Source: Candidatus Bathyarchaeota archaeon (GTDB taxonomy: Archaea; Thermoproteota; Bathyarchaeia; 40CM-2-53-6). From it: a stretch of DNA of 39,381 nt. Below, piece by piece: positions 8,188 to 16,610 of the stretch. Each line of letters begins with the position of its first letter. The first letter of the stretch is position 1. The stretch lies in NCBI GenBank assembly GCA_005881695.1, contig VBBT01000109.1, forward strand, positions 1-39,381, given 5' to 3'. A program made the translations under genes and the position numbers. The notes under the pieces are model-generated. The model ran no database searches, was not told the DNA's origin, and saw only the letters and a program-made list of their open reading frames with translations.

Positions 8188-8807
8188 TTCTTGAAAAGCA
8201 CCCTCCTTCCTTCAAACCTCAATTGATCCTCTGTGAGGAGTCTGATTGCTTCGGGAAGAATTCGGTGCTCTTCCCTGAGGATTCGGCTGGAAAGAGTTTC
8301 TGCAGTGTCGTCGTCACGGATCGCGACTGCTGTTTGAAGAATTATGGGACCGTGGTCAACCTCTCTGTCGACAAGGTGGACGGTGCAACCCGTGACCTTG
8401 ACGCCGTGGTCGAGGGCTTGCCTCTGCGCCTCCAAACCAGGAAAGGATGGAAGTAGAGCAGGGTGTACGTTGATGATTCTACGAGGGTACAGATCGACGA
8501 ACTGCTCGCTAAGAATCCGGAGATAACCTGCCAGTACAATCAGCCCGTTTTTCGGCGCCACCCCGCGTGACTGGAGAGCGGCGATAGTTTTCTGGTCGTA
8601 GTCCCAGCTTTTCTTGGGGACACCCTTGTCGTCCAGGGTGATCGTTTGGACATGATGTTTCTTGGCTATGTCGAGAGCTGGCGCGTTGGGTCTGTTGCTG
8701 ATTACAATCTTGGCCTCGCACTTAGTGAGGTAGTGATTATCGACCGCGTCTAGTACGGCATCAAGGTTTGAACCTCGTCCTGACGCCAAGACGCCAATCG
8801 GGACCAT
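8184..8807 (-). CDS. purN: GAR formyltransferase, folate-dependent
   Basis: PurN moves a formyl group from 10-formyl-THF to glycinamide ribonucleotide, the third purine step. Catalytic Asn113 and His115 are seen in INVHPALLPSFPG and Asp151 in EVDHGPI; the N-terminal LASGRGSN loop binds the phosphate. The length of 207 residues is typical. The ATG at 8807 is 4 nt after the purD stop, and the gene ends in a TTGA overlap with folD. Use of PurN rather than the formate-dependent PurT found in many archaea means that this organism needs folate cofactors. Confidence 0.96.
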   Translation of the reverse strand: MVPIGVLASGRGSNLDAVLDAVDNHYLTKCEAKIVISNRPNAPALDIAKKHHVQTITLDDKGVPKKSWDYDQKTIAALQSRGVAPKNGLIVLAGYLRILSEQFVDLYPRRIINVHPALLPSFPGLEAQRQALDHGVKVTGCTVHLVDREVDHGPIILQTAVAIRDDDTAETLSSRILREEHRILPEAIRLLTEDQLRFEGRRVLFKN

Positions 8808-8811
8808 TCAA

Positions 8812-10344
8812 CTAGGCCTTTTCTGGTCCATGCATCTCTTTCAGCAACAGTTGTGAAGTGTCGATCCTGCCAAGATTTGGAACCCATCCCATTCTGCTTC
8901 CAAGAATCCCGTGTTCTTCCCTGTACTTGTAGAGTCGACGGACTCTTTCAGCCGCGTCACGTCGCTTCGCGAGAAGTCGGTCTGTGCCTATGTCGCTTCG
9001 ATGATAAAGGCCCCATCCATCAGTGAGTTGAACACTGGACACCGTTTTCTCGATCCTCGCACTGGCCGGCGGTAGAGTATGGTCCATCGCCATTAGCGCG
9101 AGAAGGCGAGAACCTCCCGTGACAACTTGCTGGTCTTCTTGGAGATCAGCACTTCCCCAGAACAAGTAGCACCCATTTCGTTTGATGTTTGTCTCGAAAA
9201 CCTGAACCGGGTGACCCTTGGCTTTCTCCCGTTTCTCGGGATATCCATTAGGAGCGACGACCTTTACAACCGCCGCGTCCTCATTGGTGAATTCGAGCTT
9301 CAGCCTAGACAGCCGTCTCTCAGCTATGGCTTGGAAGATGTCGACGATGTCTGTTTTGAGCATCGAAAGCATGTTGATGGCTTCGGGATCACCCAGCCGA
9401 GAGTACATCTCGATAATTGTCGGTCCCTCGTTTTCCGTGAGCATCATCTGCCCGCCGACCATGCCGTGGTAGGCTTTGCCGGTTTTTTTCTGGACGGCCT
9501 CAACGATTCCCTCAACGATCTTGAGCGACTTGTCATACTCTTCCCTAGTAATGAATGGGAGGGTCATGTCGGGACCTGAGATGCTGCCCATTCCGCCTGT
9601 CTCGGGTCCGCTGTCGAAGTCGTGGGCGCTCTTGTTGTCCTGGACGAGAGGGGTGCCAAGAACGGTTTTGCCATCTGTGAAGCATTGCAGAGAATACTCG
9701 GGACCCCATGCCTTCTCCTCAACCAGAATCTTGTCTTCGATGTCAGAGTAGGCAGCCATGCTGGCCTGGAGAGAATCGAAGTAGGCTTCTTTGAAACGCT
9801 CCTTCTCATCGTGTAGATAGATCTGCTGGTCTTCAATCAGCTTGACACCCTTACCGCCGGACTGACGGGCAGGCTTGATGACGATGTTTTGTAGCCAGGG
9901 TTGAGTGTCGATGTTTTTCCGGATATAGCCCGAGGCCTCCCGCGCGTTCTTGAAGGTTCGGAAGAGAAGCTTACCCGGGAGATTGTTCTCCCACTGCAGG
10001 CGTCGGAGGTCTGCTTTGGAACGTTCTATGATTGAGAGTTCTTGGCTAGCACCGATGCACTGGATGCCTTCCTTTTCAAGTGCGTCTGGTATAGCGTGAA
10101 AACCAGGCTCCTCGGGTCCCACTACCACTATGTCGATTCCCCAGCCGCGGGCAGACCTGACAATCGTCTTCGGGTCTGTTGTTCTGCCGATACGAAGTTC
10201 TCCCTTGTAGTCCCTGCAGATCTTGTGAATACCCGGATTCCGATTTTCAGCGATCCAGAATATCTCTGGTTTGTGATCGCTGAGACTCAACTTCCAAGCA
10301 AGCGCGTGTTCGCGTGCACCTCCGCCTACACCCATTACTCTCAT
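8812..10344 (-). CDS. purD: Phosphoribosylamine-glycine ligase (GAR synthetase)
   Basis: PurD ligates glycine to phosphoribosylamine with ATP, the second purine step. It is an ATP-grasp enzyme: N-domain GVGGGAREHALAWKL, grasp region IVIKPARQSGGKGVKLIED, VEEKAWGPEYSLQ, and the metal-site motif YSRLGDPEA. At 510 residues it is longer than the usual 420-440, with an extended C-terminus from about residue 440 (RSDIGTDRLLAKRRDAAER). That resembles some archaeal forms. ATG overlaps the previous stop as ATGA. The placement next to the PurF-like gene fits, because PurD uses the unstable product of PurF. Confidence 0.94.
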   Translation of the reverse strand: MRVMGVGGGAREHALAWKLSLSDHKPEIFWIAENRNPGIHKICRDYKGELRIGRTTDPKTIVRSARGWGIDIVVVGPEEPGFHAIPDALEKEGIQCIGASQELSIIERSKADLRRLQWENNLPGKLLFRTFKNAREASGYIRKNIDTQPWLQNIVIKPARQSGGKGVKLIEDQQIYLHDEKERFKEAYFDSLQASMAAYSDIEDKILVEEKAWGPEYSLQCFTDGKTVLGTPLVQDNKSAHDFDSGPETGGMGSISGPDMTLPFITREEYDKSLKIVEGIVEAVQKKTGKAYHGMVGGQMMLTENEGPTIIEMYSRLGDPEAINMLSMLKTDIVDIFQAIAERRLSRLKLEFTNEDAAVVKVVAPNGYPEKREKAKGHPVQVFETNIKRNGCYLFWGSADLQEDQQVVTGGSRLLALMAMDHTLPPASARIEKTVSSVQLTDGWGLYHRSDIGTDRLLAKRRDAAERVRRLYKYREEHGILGSRMGWVPNLGRIDTSQLLLKEMHGPEKA

Positions 10345-11642
10345 CGTTTCGCGCCTCCGTTCTCGAAGCAGCGCATGCAGAGATTCTGTCTTGGAAGCCC
10401 GATGGCGTGCTGGAGTTCTTCAGCGGTCATGAACGATATACTGTCAGCCCCGACATTATTCGCGAGTTCTTTCTCGCTCAGGCTGCCAGAAATCAGTTCG
10501 TCTCTGGGCGGGATCTCAACTCCGTAGGGACATGGTGAGACGAGTGTCGGGCTTCCAATTCGAACGTGTATCTGTTTGGCGCCGCTGCGTTTGAGATTCA
10601 GAACAGTGTTTCGCAGAGTATTTCCCCTGACGACGCTATCGTCCACCAATACCACGTCTTTGCCTTCGACCGCGCTCTTGATGGGGTTGAGTTTGAGCTG
10701 GACTCCTACGAGACGTTCTTTCTGTGTTGGTTCGAGAGCCGCACGGATGTTCTCTCCGGTTCGCATGAAGCCGGGTTCCTGGGGCATGCCGGACTCTTGA
10801 CTGTATCCATTGGCAATCGGGAGCGCTGTCTCTGGAACGCCAATTACAACGTCGGCTTTGACCGGGTGAGTCTTGGCTAGCTCTCTCCCGATGCTGTTTC
10901 TGACCTTGGCTACCGGAAGAGAATTGACTTGACTGTCGAGTCTTGCTAGGTAGACGTATTCGTAGCTGCAGAAGTTACCAGCGTCAGTTGCGGGCGTATT
11001 TCCGCGAATATCCTCGGGACTGAACATGATGACCTCTCCCGTTTCAACGGATCCAGTCTGGTCAATGCCCATCACGTCGAGAGCGCAGGTCTCGGATGCA
11101 ACGGCTGAAATGTCGAAGCCTACGCTCCCGGTCTCGAGCGGTTTTACCCCGAGCGGGTTTCTTCCTGTGATGAGTTCTTGCTTGTGGGTCAGAGCTGCGA
11201 AGGAGTATCCCCCTCCTATCTTATTGATGAGCATCGAAGTTGCTTTGAGCGGTTCTTTCTCGCTGTGGAGGAGCTGTGAGAGTTGGCGTGCGAAGAGCTT
11301 GGTGGCTTCGCCGCGGTTTTCGTGAAGATCTGTCGTGCCGTCAAGTGCGAGAACCATCTCGTAAGGCGTTTTAACGTGGACGAGGTAGTCCTCTAGGTAG
11401 GAGGATGTCTGTCCGATTCCGATGAAGCCTTTCGGAATACTTGCCCTGTTTTTCTGGAAGAATTCTTCAACACCTCCTTTTCCTGAGAGAGTGTGTAAGG
11501 TGTTTCCCTGTCCGATTGTTGCCAGGCTGACAGATTCTTGCCCCCGTCCTTGGAGCGCGTTCAGCCCGTAGTGGATGAAGTGGGACGCGTCCCAGTTTTC
11601 TCGTCCTTCGCCAAACGTGTAGAATCCTATCAGACCCGGCAT
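10341..11642 (-). CDS. PurF paralogue with degenerate glutaminase domain
   Basis: This is an amidophosphoribosyltransferase homologue of 433 residues directly after the canonical purF. It starts MPGLIGFY where active PurF has C-G-I-x-G, so the N-terminal nucleophile cysteine is replaced by Pro2. The glutamine-site arginine (GHVRYST in its neighbour) is Gln78 in GIGQTSS, and the NG motif is Asp101-Gly. The phosphoribosyl half is intact: PRPP loop VVLVDDSVVRGNT (330-342) and four cysteines (225, 371, 422, 425) matching the [4Fe-4S] ligands of B. subtilis-type PurF. It should not hydrolyse glutamine. It may use ammonia, regulate, or pair with PurF. ATGA overlap with purD. Confidence 0.88.
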   Translation of the reverse strand: MPGLIGFYTFGEGRENWDASHFIHYGLNALQGRGQESVSLATIGQGNTLHTLSGKGGVEEFFQKNRASIPKGFIGIGQTSSYLEDYLVHVKTPYEMVLALDGTTDLHENRGEATKLFARQLSQLLHSEKEPLKATSMLINKIGGGYSFAALTHKQELITGRNPLGVKPLETGSVGFDISAVASETCALDVMGIDQTGSVETGEVIMFSPEDIRGNTPATDAGNFCSYEYVYLARLDSQVNSLPVAKVRNSIGRELAKTHPVKADVVIGVPETALPIANGYSQESGMPQEPGFMRTGENIRAALEPTQKERLVGVQLKLNPIKSAVEGKDVVLVDDSVVRGNTLRNTVLNLKRSGAKQIHVRIGSPTLVSPCPYGVEIPPRDELISGSLSEKELANNVGADSISFMTAEELQHAIGLPRQNLCMRCFENGGAKR

Positions 11643-11649
11643 TGCTGGG

Positions 11650-13080
11650 TTAGGCCTTCATTTCTTCCCGGGTTCGAAGCACAGGATCTTTCTTTAGACC
11701 CAGATACTCACCAGTAACGCAGGCGAAGCACATTTCGTCCTTGCCAAGGCCGATTCCCTCGCTAAGACCGTTGATATCGTTGTAGCCGAGACCGTCGACG
11801 CCGATTTCAAGGGCGACTTTCTTGTTGAGGTCAGAGATGTTAAGGGTCTCGCCGTCTGCTTTGTTCGCGAGCAATTCTTCCCTTGTTGGGAAATCGATGC
11901 CCATGTAACATGGGTGGCGGATGGGCGGGAAGGTGACGACCATGTAGACTTTCTTCGCTCCTGCGTCTCGGAGGGATTGGACGATGTTTCTGCTGCTGGT
12001 TCCACGGACAATGCTGTCATCGACCACGATAACGTCTTTGCCGTCAACGACGGGTTTGATGATGATGATCTCTCGAACTATCTCTTCCCGGCTCTTGGCC
12101 GTTGGCTCGATGAAGCTGCGCATGTTTCCCTTTCTCCGGTATCGGTCTTTCATCAAACCCTCTTCCATTGGAATACCACTCTCCTCAGAGTAACCCAGAG
12201 CTGCAGGTCTTGCCGAGTCGGGGACGGGAATGACAACATCGGCCTTGAACGGGTATTTTCTGGCGAGGACTCTACCAAGCTTTCGTCGTGCGTCGTATAC
12301 GTAGTGGTCATCGATCTTGCTACTGGGATGACCGAAGTAAGTGTACTCGAATGGACAGTGATAGTGGCGTGGTGCGTCCGCGAATCTTGTTATTTTGAGA
12401 CCATCTTTGGTCAGACTGACGAGCTCGCCGGGTTGAACATCTCTGACAAGGTCTGCGTGGAGGGCTGTGAGGGCGCAGCTCTCGCTAGCAACGATGTGAG
12501 TGTCCGTTTCAGGATCATATCCGAGACAGAGGGGTCTGTACCCTGCTTCGTCCCTAGCCGCTAGTACCTCGCCGCCGTGTGTTATCATGACGAAGCTGTA
12601 GGAGCCGCTCAGCTCTTTGCTCAATTTGTGAAACGCACGGGTCCAATCCTGCTCAGCGCGATAGTGTTGCAGGAGACGATATCCAGCGAGCTTCGTGTCT
12701 GTCGTCGAGCCTAGTATTGGAAATTCTTTTTCGACGATTGGTTCAAGGTCTTCCGTGTTTGCGATGGTCCCATTCTGGGCGATGGCGAATTCGCCGCGAA
12801 TGTCGAGCGGATGCGCGTTCTCTAGTGTCGTCCGTCCGCGGGTCGAATAGCGTACGTGTCCTATTCCGCGATTGCTGGTGAAGCTGAGAATCTTCTTCGC
12901 ATTCGCATCCGCACCCTGTCCAATTAGGCCTAAGCCCTTGAGGATAGGCTCGCCGGGTACTGCTATTCCCCACGACTCCTGGCCTCGGTGTTGGAGGGCT
13001 GCGAGCCCTTTGACGATGCGCTCGGCAATGGGTTGGTTTTCCATCGAATATACGGCCAGGACGCCACAGTGTTCTTTCAT
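11650..13080 (-). CDS. purF: Amidophosphoribosyltransferase
   Basis: PurF makes phosphoribosylamine from PRPP and glutamine, the committed purine step. The ATG at 13080 overlaps the purL stop as ATGA and gives MKEHCGVLAVY, so a four-residue propeptide would be removed to expose Cys5 as the glutaminase nucleophile. GHVRYSTRG and AQNGTIAN bind glutamine; DVIVVDDSIVRGT binds PRPP. Cysteines in YHCPFEY, HPCYMG and the terminal CFAC pair match the [4Fe-4S] ligands of the Bacillus-type enzyme, which make such PurF oxygen-sensitive. The length of 476 residues is normal. The paralogue follows after 7 nt. Confidence 0.97.
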   Translation of the reverse strand: MKEHCGVLAVYSMENQPIAERIVKGLAALQHRGQESWGIAVPGEPILKGLGLIGQGADANAKKILSFTSNRGIGHVRYSTRGRTTLENAHPLDIRGEFAIAQNGTIANTEDLEPIVEKEFPILGSTTDTKLAGYRLLQHYRAEQDWTRAFHKLSKELSGSYSFVMITHGGEVLAARDEAGYRPLCLGYDPETDTHIVASESCALTALHADLVRDVQPGELVSLTKDGLKITRFADAPRHYHCPFEYTYFGHPSSKIDDHYVYDARRKLGRVLARKYPFKADVVIPVPDSARPAALGYSEESGIPMEEGLMKDRYRRKGNMRSFIEPTAKSREEIVREIIIIKPVVDGKDVIVVDDSIVRGTSSRNIVQSLRDAGAKKVYMVVTFPPIRHPCYMGIDFPTREELLANKADGETLNISDLNKKVALEIGVDGLGYNDINGLSEGIGLGKDEMCFACVTGEYLGLKKDPVLRTREEMKA

Positions 13081-15326
13081 AGCGTCGCCTCCATCGCCCG
13101 GGGAATCGTTCCGGACCACGCCCTTGAAGCTTCAGCCAAGGGGATTGTGATGATGGCTTGTCCCTTTGAGAAGAACTGGATTCCGTTGTCCGTTACTGTC
13201 CCGACCTTTGCTGCAGGTATTCCGAGTCGTTTGAACGAGTTGACTATTCTAGTTGTGTTATTGGGTTTTGTTTCGAGGACGAATCGCGATCTTGATTCTG
13301 AGAATAGCAAGTTGTCCGTTCTGCTGGTCATGTTTGGAACCTTGTCGATGTCTATGGTTGTGCCTTTGCGGCCTTGAACTGACATCTCGGCTACCGCGAC
13401 GGCTAATCCACCTTTCGAGATATAGTGTAAGCTTTCTACTCCTCCTCTTCTCAGAGTCCTCAACAGCGCTCGCAAGAGCGTCTTCTCTTTCTTCAAGTTG
13501 ACCCTTGGGACCCGGCCGCCTGTGAGCTTGTGTATGTGTTCGTAGTATTCGCTTCCACCCATCTCATCGGAGGTGTTTCCGACGATGATGAGATCGTCTC
13601 CTTCTCTACTGAGAGCCTGTAGTACCTTCGGAGTTTTGGATTCTGCGAGTCCTATTGCGGCAATGACAGGCGAGGGCTTAATCGCCCTGCGACTCACAGA
13701 GTCTTCGTTGTAGAAGCTAACCTTCCCTCCGACACAGGGCACTCCGAGAGCCTTAAGATAGTTGGAGATGGCTCGAATGGCTTCTTTGAAGGTCCAGTAG
13801 ACCTCAGGATTACCAGGGTCTCCAAACTGCAAGTGATCGACGACCGCAACAGGTTCCGCGCCGGCAGCGGCTAGATTGCAGAATGCTTCCGAGACAACCC
13901 CCGCGGTTCCCCAGTAGGGGTCAACATAGCATTGTTTACTGTTGCCGCAGGTGGTGAAAGCAAGAGAACGCTTGTTTGGAAGACGCAGTAGTGCGGAGTC
14001 GGCTTGTCCCGGTTTAACGATGGTCCGGATTCCGACCTCGTGATCATACTGGCGATAGATCCATTCCTTGCTGGCGATATTCGGGTTAGTGAGTAGATCG
14101 ATGAGTGATTGACCGAAGTCTTCAGGCAGAGCTGGCTCAGATACCTCTGCGAGAGCATCGAGATATGGAGGACGCTTTGCTAACCTGGGTGCGAGTGGTG
14201 CCTCAGCGACGAACATAGCCGGCGCTTTCGCCACAATCTCGTTTCCCAGCCGGATGGTTAGGAGGCCGTCCTTGGTGACTTGTCCTATCTTCGCGTAGCC
14301 TACCTCCCATTTCTCTAGGATACTGACGAGTTTTCTCTCGTCTTTCTCTCGGATTAGGAGAACCATTCTCTCTTGTGATTCGGAGATCATGATCTCTTCG
14401 GGTTGCATGTCGGGCTCCCGTGTCTGGATCTTGTCCAGATCGATCTCTATCCCTGTTCCAGCCTTCGCGGCGATCTCTGATAGTCCGCAGGTTAGGCCTC
14501 CCCCGCCGAGGTCTTTCATTCCCTGGATGAGGTTCGCCTCTACAGCTTCTAGTATCGCTTCGATGATGAGCTTCTTTGTGAATGGATCGGGGACTTGGAC
14601 GGCAGATCGTTCTGTGTCGGACCTGTCTGTCAGTGTCTTGCTGGCGAAGCTTGCTCCGCGGATCCCGTCTCGTCCGGTTCTTCCTCCGATGAGGTAGATG
14701 AGGTCACCTGGGTGGCGAGCTTCGCCTAGGACAAGCTTGCCTTTTCGTCCGAGGCCAACGCATGCGACATCAACGAGGCAGTTTCGTTCGAAGGATGGGT
14801 CGAACTCCACCTCCCCACCGACTATTGGGACGCCTATGCAGTTGCCGTAGTCTGCTATTCCCCTGACCACATTGTCGAAGAGCCAGCGGGTGTGAGGGCT
14901 CTCTATTGATCCGAACCTGAGAGGGTCGAGGAGAGCGATGGGACGTGTTCCTAGACTGAGGATGTCGCGGACGACCCCGCCGACGCCAGTGGCCGCTCCA
15001 CCATACGGGTCGATGGCACTAGGGTGGTTGTGTGATTCGATGTGGAGGGTCACGACCCAACCGTCGCCGACGTCGATGACCCCGGCGTCGAAACCGGGTC
15101 CGACGAGAACTCTGGGTCCCTTGCTGGGAAGCTGTTTGAGGAGTGGTTTGCTGGATTTGTAGCTGCAGTGCTCGGACCACTGCGCTTCGAGCATCGCCCA
15201 TTCAACCTCGTTAGGCTCGCGCTGAAGCTTCTTCACAGCGTACCGGATCTCCTCATGGGTGAGATTGGGCTTCGGAACTTCCACTAGGATCAAGCTTTGA
15301 GACTCCGCGACGACGGATCGTGTCAA
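13077..15326 (-). CDS. purL: FGAM synthase subunit PurL (small type)
   Basis: PurL is the ATP-dependent synthetase subunit that converts FGAR to FGAM using ammonia channelled from PurQ, held together by PurS. Its 749 residues fit the small PurL of archaea and Gram-positive bacteria. WSEHCSYKSS (50-59) contains the conserved catalytic histidine. ESHNHPSAIDPYGGAATGVGG is the signature of the first ATP/Mg site (only its flanks need checking), and DLGGGGLTCG and VGGKVSFYNE follow in the second half. TTG start overlaps the small membrane protein stop as TTGA; the end overlaps purF. purS and purQ lie upstream in the same operon. Confidence 0.96.
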   Translation of the reverse strand: MTRSVVAESQSLILVEVPKPNLTHEEIRYAVKKLQREPNEVEWAMLEAQWSEHCSYKSSKPLLKQLPSKGPRVLVGPGFDAGVIDVGDGWVVTLHIESHNHPSAIDPYGGAATGVGGVVRDILSLGTRPIALLDPLRFGSIESPHTRWLFDNVVRGIADYGNCIGVPIVGGEVEFDPSFERNCLVDVACVGLGRKGKLVLGEARHPGDLIYLIGGRTGRDGIRGASFASKTLTDRSDTERSAVQVPDPFTKKLIIEAILEAVEANLIQGMKDLGGGGLTCGLSEIAAKAGTGIEIDLDKIQTREPDMQPEEIMISESQERMVLLIREKDERKLVSILEKWEVGYAKIGQVTKDGLLTIRLGNEIVAKAPAMFVAEAPLAPRLAKRPPYLDALAEVSEPALPEDFGQSLIDLLTNPNIASKEWIYRQYDHEVGIRTIVKPGQADSALLRLPNKRSLAFTTCGNSKQCYVDPYWGTAGVVSEAFCNLAAAGAEPVAVVDHLQFGDPGNPEVYWTFKEAIRAISNYLKALGVPCVGGKVSFYNEDSVSRRAIKPSPVIAAIGLAESKTPKVLQALSREGDDLIIVGNTSDEMGGSEYYEHIHKLTGGRVPRVNLKKEKTLLRALLRTLRRGGVESLHYISKGGLAVAVAEMSVQGRKGTTIDIDKVPNMTSRTDNLLFSESRSRFVLETKPNNTTRIVNSFKRLGIPAAKVGTVTDNGIQFFSKGQAIITIPLAEASRAWSGTIPRAMEATL

Positions 15327-15526
15327 GACGGTCGCTCTCTTGCTCGATTAGCTAGAAGTATTGCACGCGAACCTGTGACTACTCCTATGATGAAGGCGAT
15401 GATGAACCCGACGAGGCCGGCGATGAGATAAGCAATTAGACCTGCGACAACTCCGGCGATAAGTCCTCCCACGATGGCGGCGGCGCGCGGATACGTTCTC
15501 TTTTTCGCGGAGGGTTCTTCTGTCAA
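15323..15526 (-). CDS. Small membrane protein in purine operon, 67 aa
   Basis: TTG start gives MTEEPSAKKRTYPRAA. One long or two short Gly/Ala-rich hydrophobic helices occupy about residues 15-55 (IVGGLIAGVVAGLIAYLIAG, then FIIAFIIGVVTGS), with basic residues at both ends. The stop overlaps the purL TTG, so it is translationally coupled to purL. It is not a known PurLQS component. Its N-terminus, TEEPSAKK, resembles that of the adjacent small membrane protein (TEETRSTRR), so the pair may have arisen by duplication. Function unknown; a membrane anchor for the purine enzymes is speculation. Confidence 0.68.
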   Translation of the reverse strand: MTEEPSAKKRTYPRAAAIVGGLIAGVVAGLIAYLIAGLVGFIIAFIIGVVTGSRAILLANRARERPS

Positions 15527-15529
15527 GTC

Positions 15530-15736
15530 TTATGGAATCTCCTCTTTCTTATGCTCCTTTTTCGGAAGGATCAGGCCCACGCCCAGTGCTATCAATATGA
15601 GACCGTAGAAACCGCCGAGAAAACCGATTCCTGCGATATAGGCGATGGAAAAGAATCCAACGAGAGAGATGATGCCTAGGGCGATGGAGAATATGCCGAG
15701 AACCAGACGGCGAGTAGAGCGAGTTTCTTCGGTCAG
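15530..15736 (-). CDS. Small membrane protein in purine operon, non-canonical start
   Basis: A clear two-helix hydrophobic protein reads LGIFSIALGIISLVGFFSIA and a second helix around GFYGLILIALGVGLILP, ending in PKKEHKKEEIP. Between the upstream in-frame stop and the first helix there is no ATG, GTG or TTG. The best candidate is CTG at 15736, giving (M)TEETRSTRRLVLG, with a GGGAG about 20 nt upstream. Alternatively a 9-codon reading frame from TTG at 15769 enters this one by a frameshift or sequence error. It lies between purQ (34 nt) and the other small membrane gene (3 nt). Function unknown. Confidence 0.5.
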   Translation of the reverse strand: MTEETRSTRRLVLGIFSIALGIISLVGFFSIAYIAGIGFLGGFYGLILIALGVGLILPKKEHKKEEIP

Positions 15737-15770
15737 TGGTCTATTTCTTCTCCCTTTCTCGCAGCTTCAA

Positions 15771-16481
15771 CTATCTTCCTCCTTCGAGAGTTTCGATCAT
15801 CGAGTCGAAAATCATCCTTCCTTCTGAGTGATTGTCCGGGGTTAGAATGGGTATGGAGGCGCGTTCGGGGTGGGGCATGAGCCCCATCACGTTTCCTTCC
15901 TTGTTGCAGATTCCGGCAATGTTGTCCATGGAGCCGTTAGGGTTCGAATCCTCCGATGGAATATTGTTCTCGTCAACGTATCGTAGAACGATCTGCTCTC
16001 TCTTCTCAAGTTCAGCAAGCTGGCCGTTATCGAGATAGTATCGGCCTTCGTTGTGAGCGATTGGAATTCGCAGTGCCTGATCTTTGTTTGCGAGTTTTGT
16101 GAACGGTGTTCTGGTGGATTCTATTCTGAGCCGTGTCCACTTGCAGACGAATCGTAACCCGGTGTTTCGAAGTACAGCGCCGGGTAGGATTCCGGCCTCG
16201 ACTAGTATCTGGAAGCCATTGCATATTCCGAGAACTGGCTTGCCTCTCTCAGTTGCCTCTCTGATAGTTTCTAGGCTTGGGCTGGTCGCGGCTATTGCGC
16301 CAGCGCGGAGGTAGTCGCCGTAGGAGAAGCCTCCCGGTAGGATGTAGGCGTCATATTGATCATTTTTCAGGGCTTGGTGCCAGACTAGGTCTGTTGGGAC
16401 CTTGATGGTTTTTTGGAGAATTTCTAGCGCGTCTAGGTCGCAGTTGCTTCCAGGGAATTGTACTACTGCGACCCTTGCCAT
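15771..16481 (-). CDS. purQ: FGAM synthase glutaminase subunit
   Basis: PurQ is the class I glutamine amidotransferase that supplies ammonia to PurL. The ATG at 16481 gives [15 protein letters not shown], the family start; upstream codons to 16541 are not expected to be translated. The catalytic triad is Cys87 (GICNGFQ), His204 and Glu206 (MPHPERA). [19 protein letters not shown] is the PurQ oxyanion and hinge region. At 236 residues it is a stand-alone subunit, not fused as in large PurL. It follows purS with a 129-nt gap that may hold its own promoter. Confidence 0.96.
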   Translation of the reverse strand: MARVAVVQFPGSNCDLDALEILQKTIKVPTDLVWHQALKNDQYDAYILPGGFSYGDYLRAGAIAATSPSLETIREATERGKPVLGICNGFQILVEAGILPGAVLRNTGLRFVCKWTRLRIESTRTPFTKLANKDQALRIPIAHNEGRYYLDNGQLAELEKREQIVLRYVDENNIPSEDSNPNGSMDNIAGICNKEGNVMGLMPHPERASIPILTPDNHSEGRMIFDSMIETLEGGR

Positions 16482-16511
16482 TATCCTAGTTTCCCAAAGT
16501 AGTTGATTTCG

Positions 16512-16525
16512 ATGCCTATTAAGCC
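16512..16525 (-). promoter_or_regulatory. Candidate TATA box for purQ
   Basis: On the minus strand an A-rich stretch precedes GGGCTTAATAGG about 38 nt before the purQ ATG, within the unusually long purS-purQ gap. An archaeal TATA box here would give a leader of about 10 nt. It would let purQ and the rest of the operon be transcribed without purS. The call rests on position and composition only. Confidence 0.3.
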
Positions 16526-16610
16526 CTTTTTTGACAGGCATATGTCAACGGAGGAGAGTGCTGAAAAATGAGACTTCAGGCGGAAAATTACGACCTGATA
16601 GCTCGCTTCG

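Noticed and set aside
9127-9579. Open frame of 150 codons on the plus strand
   Set aside because: It is fully antisense to the ATP-grasp part of purD.
11914-12564. Long open frame (216 codons) on the plus strand
   Set aside because: It is antisense to canonical purF, and its sequence mirrors purF codon pattern rather than any protein family.
15941-15951. GGTTCGAATCC, identical to a tRNA T-loop consensus
   Set aside because: It lies antisense within the conserved part of purQ (SNPNGS region), and no acceptor, D or anticodon arm can be found around it.
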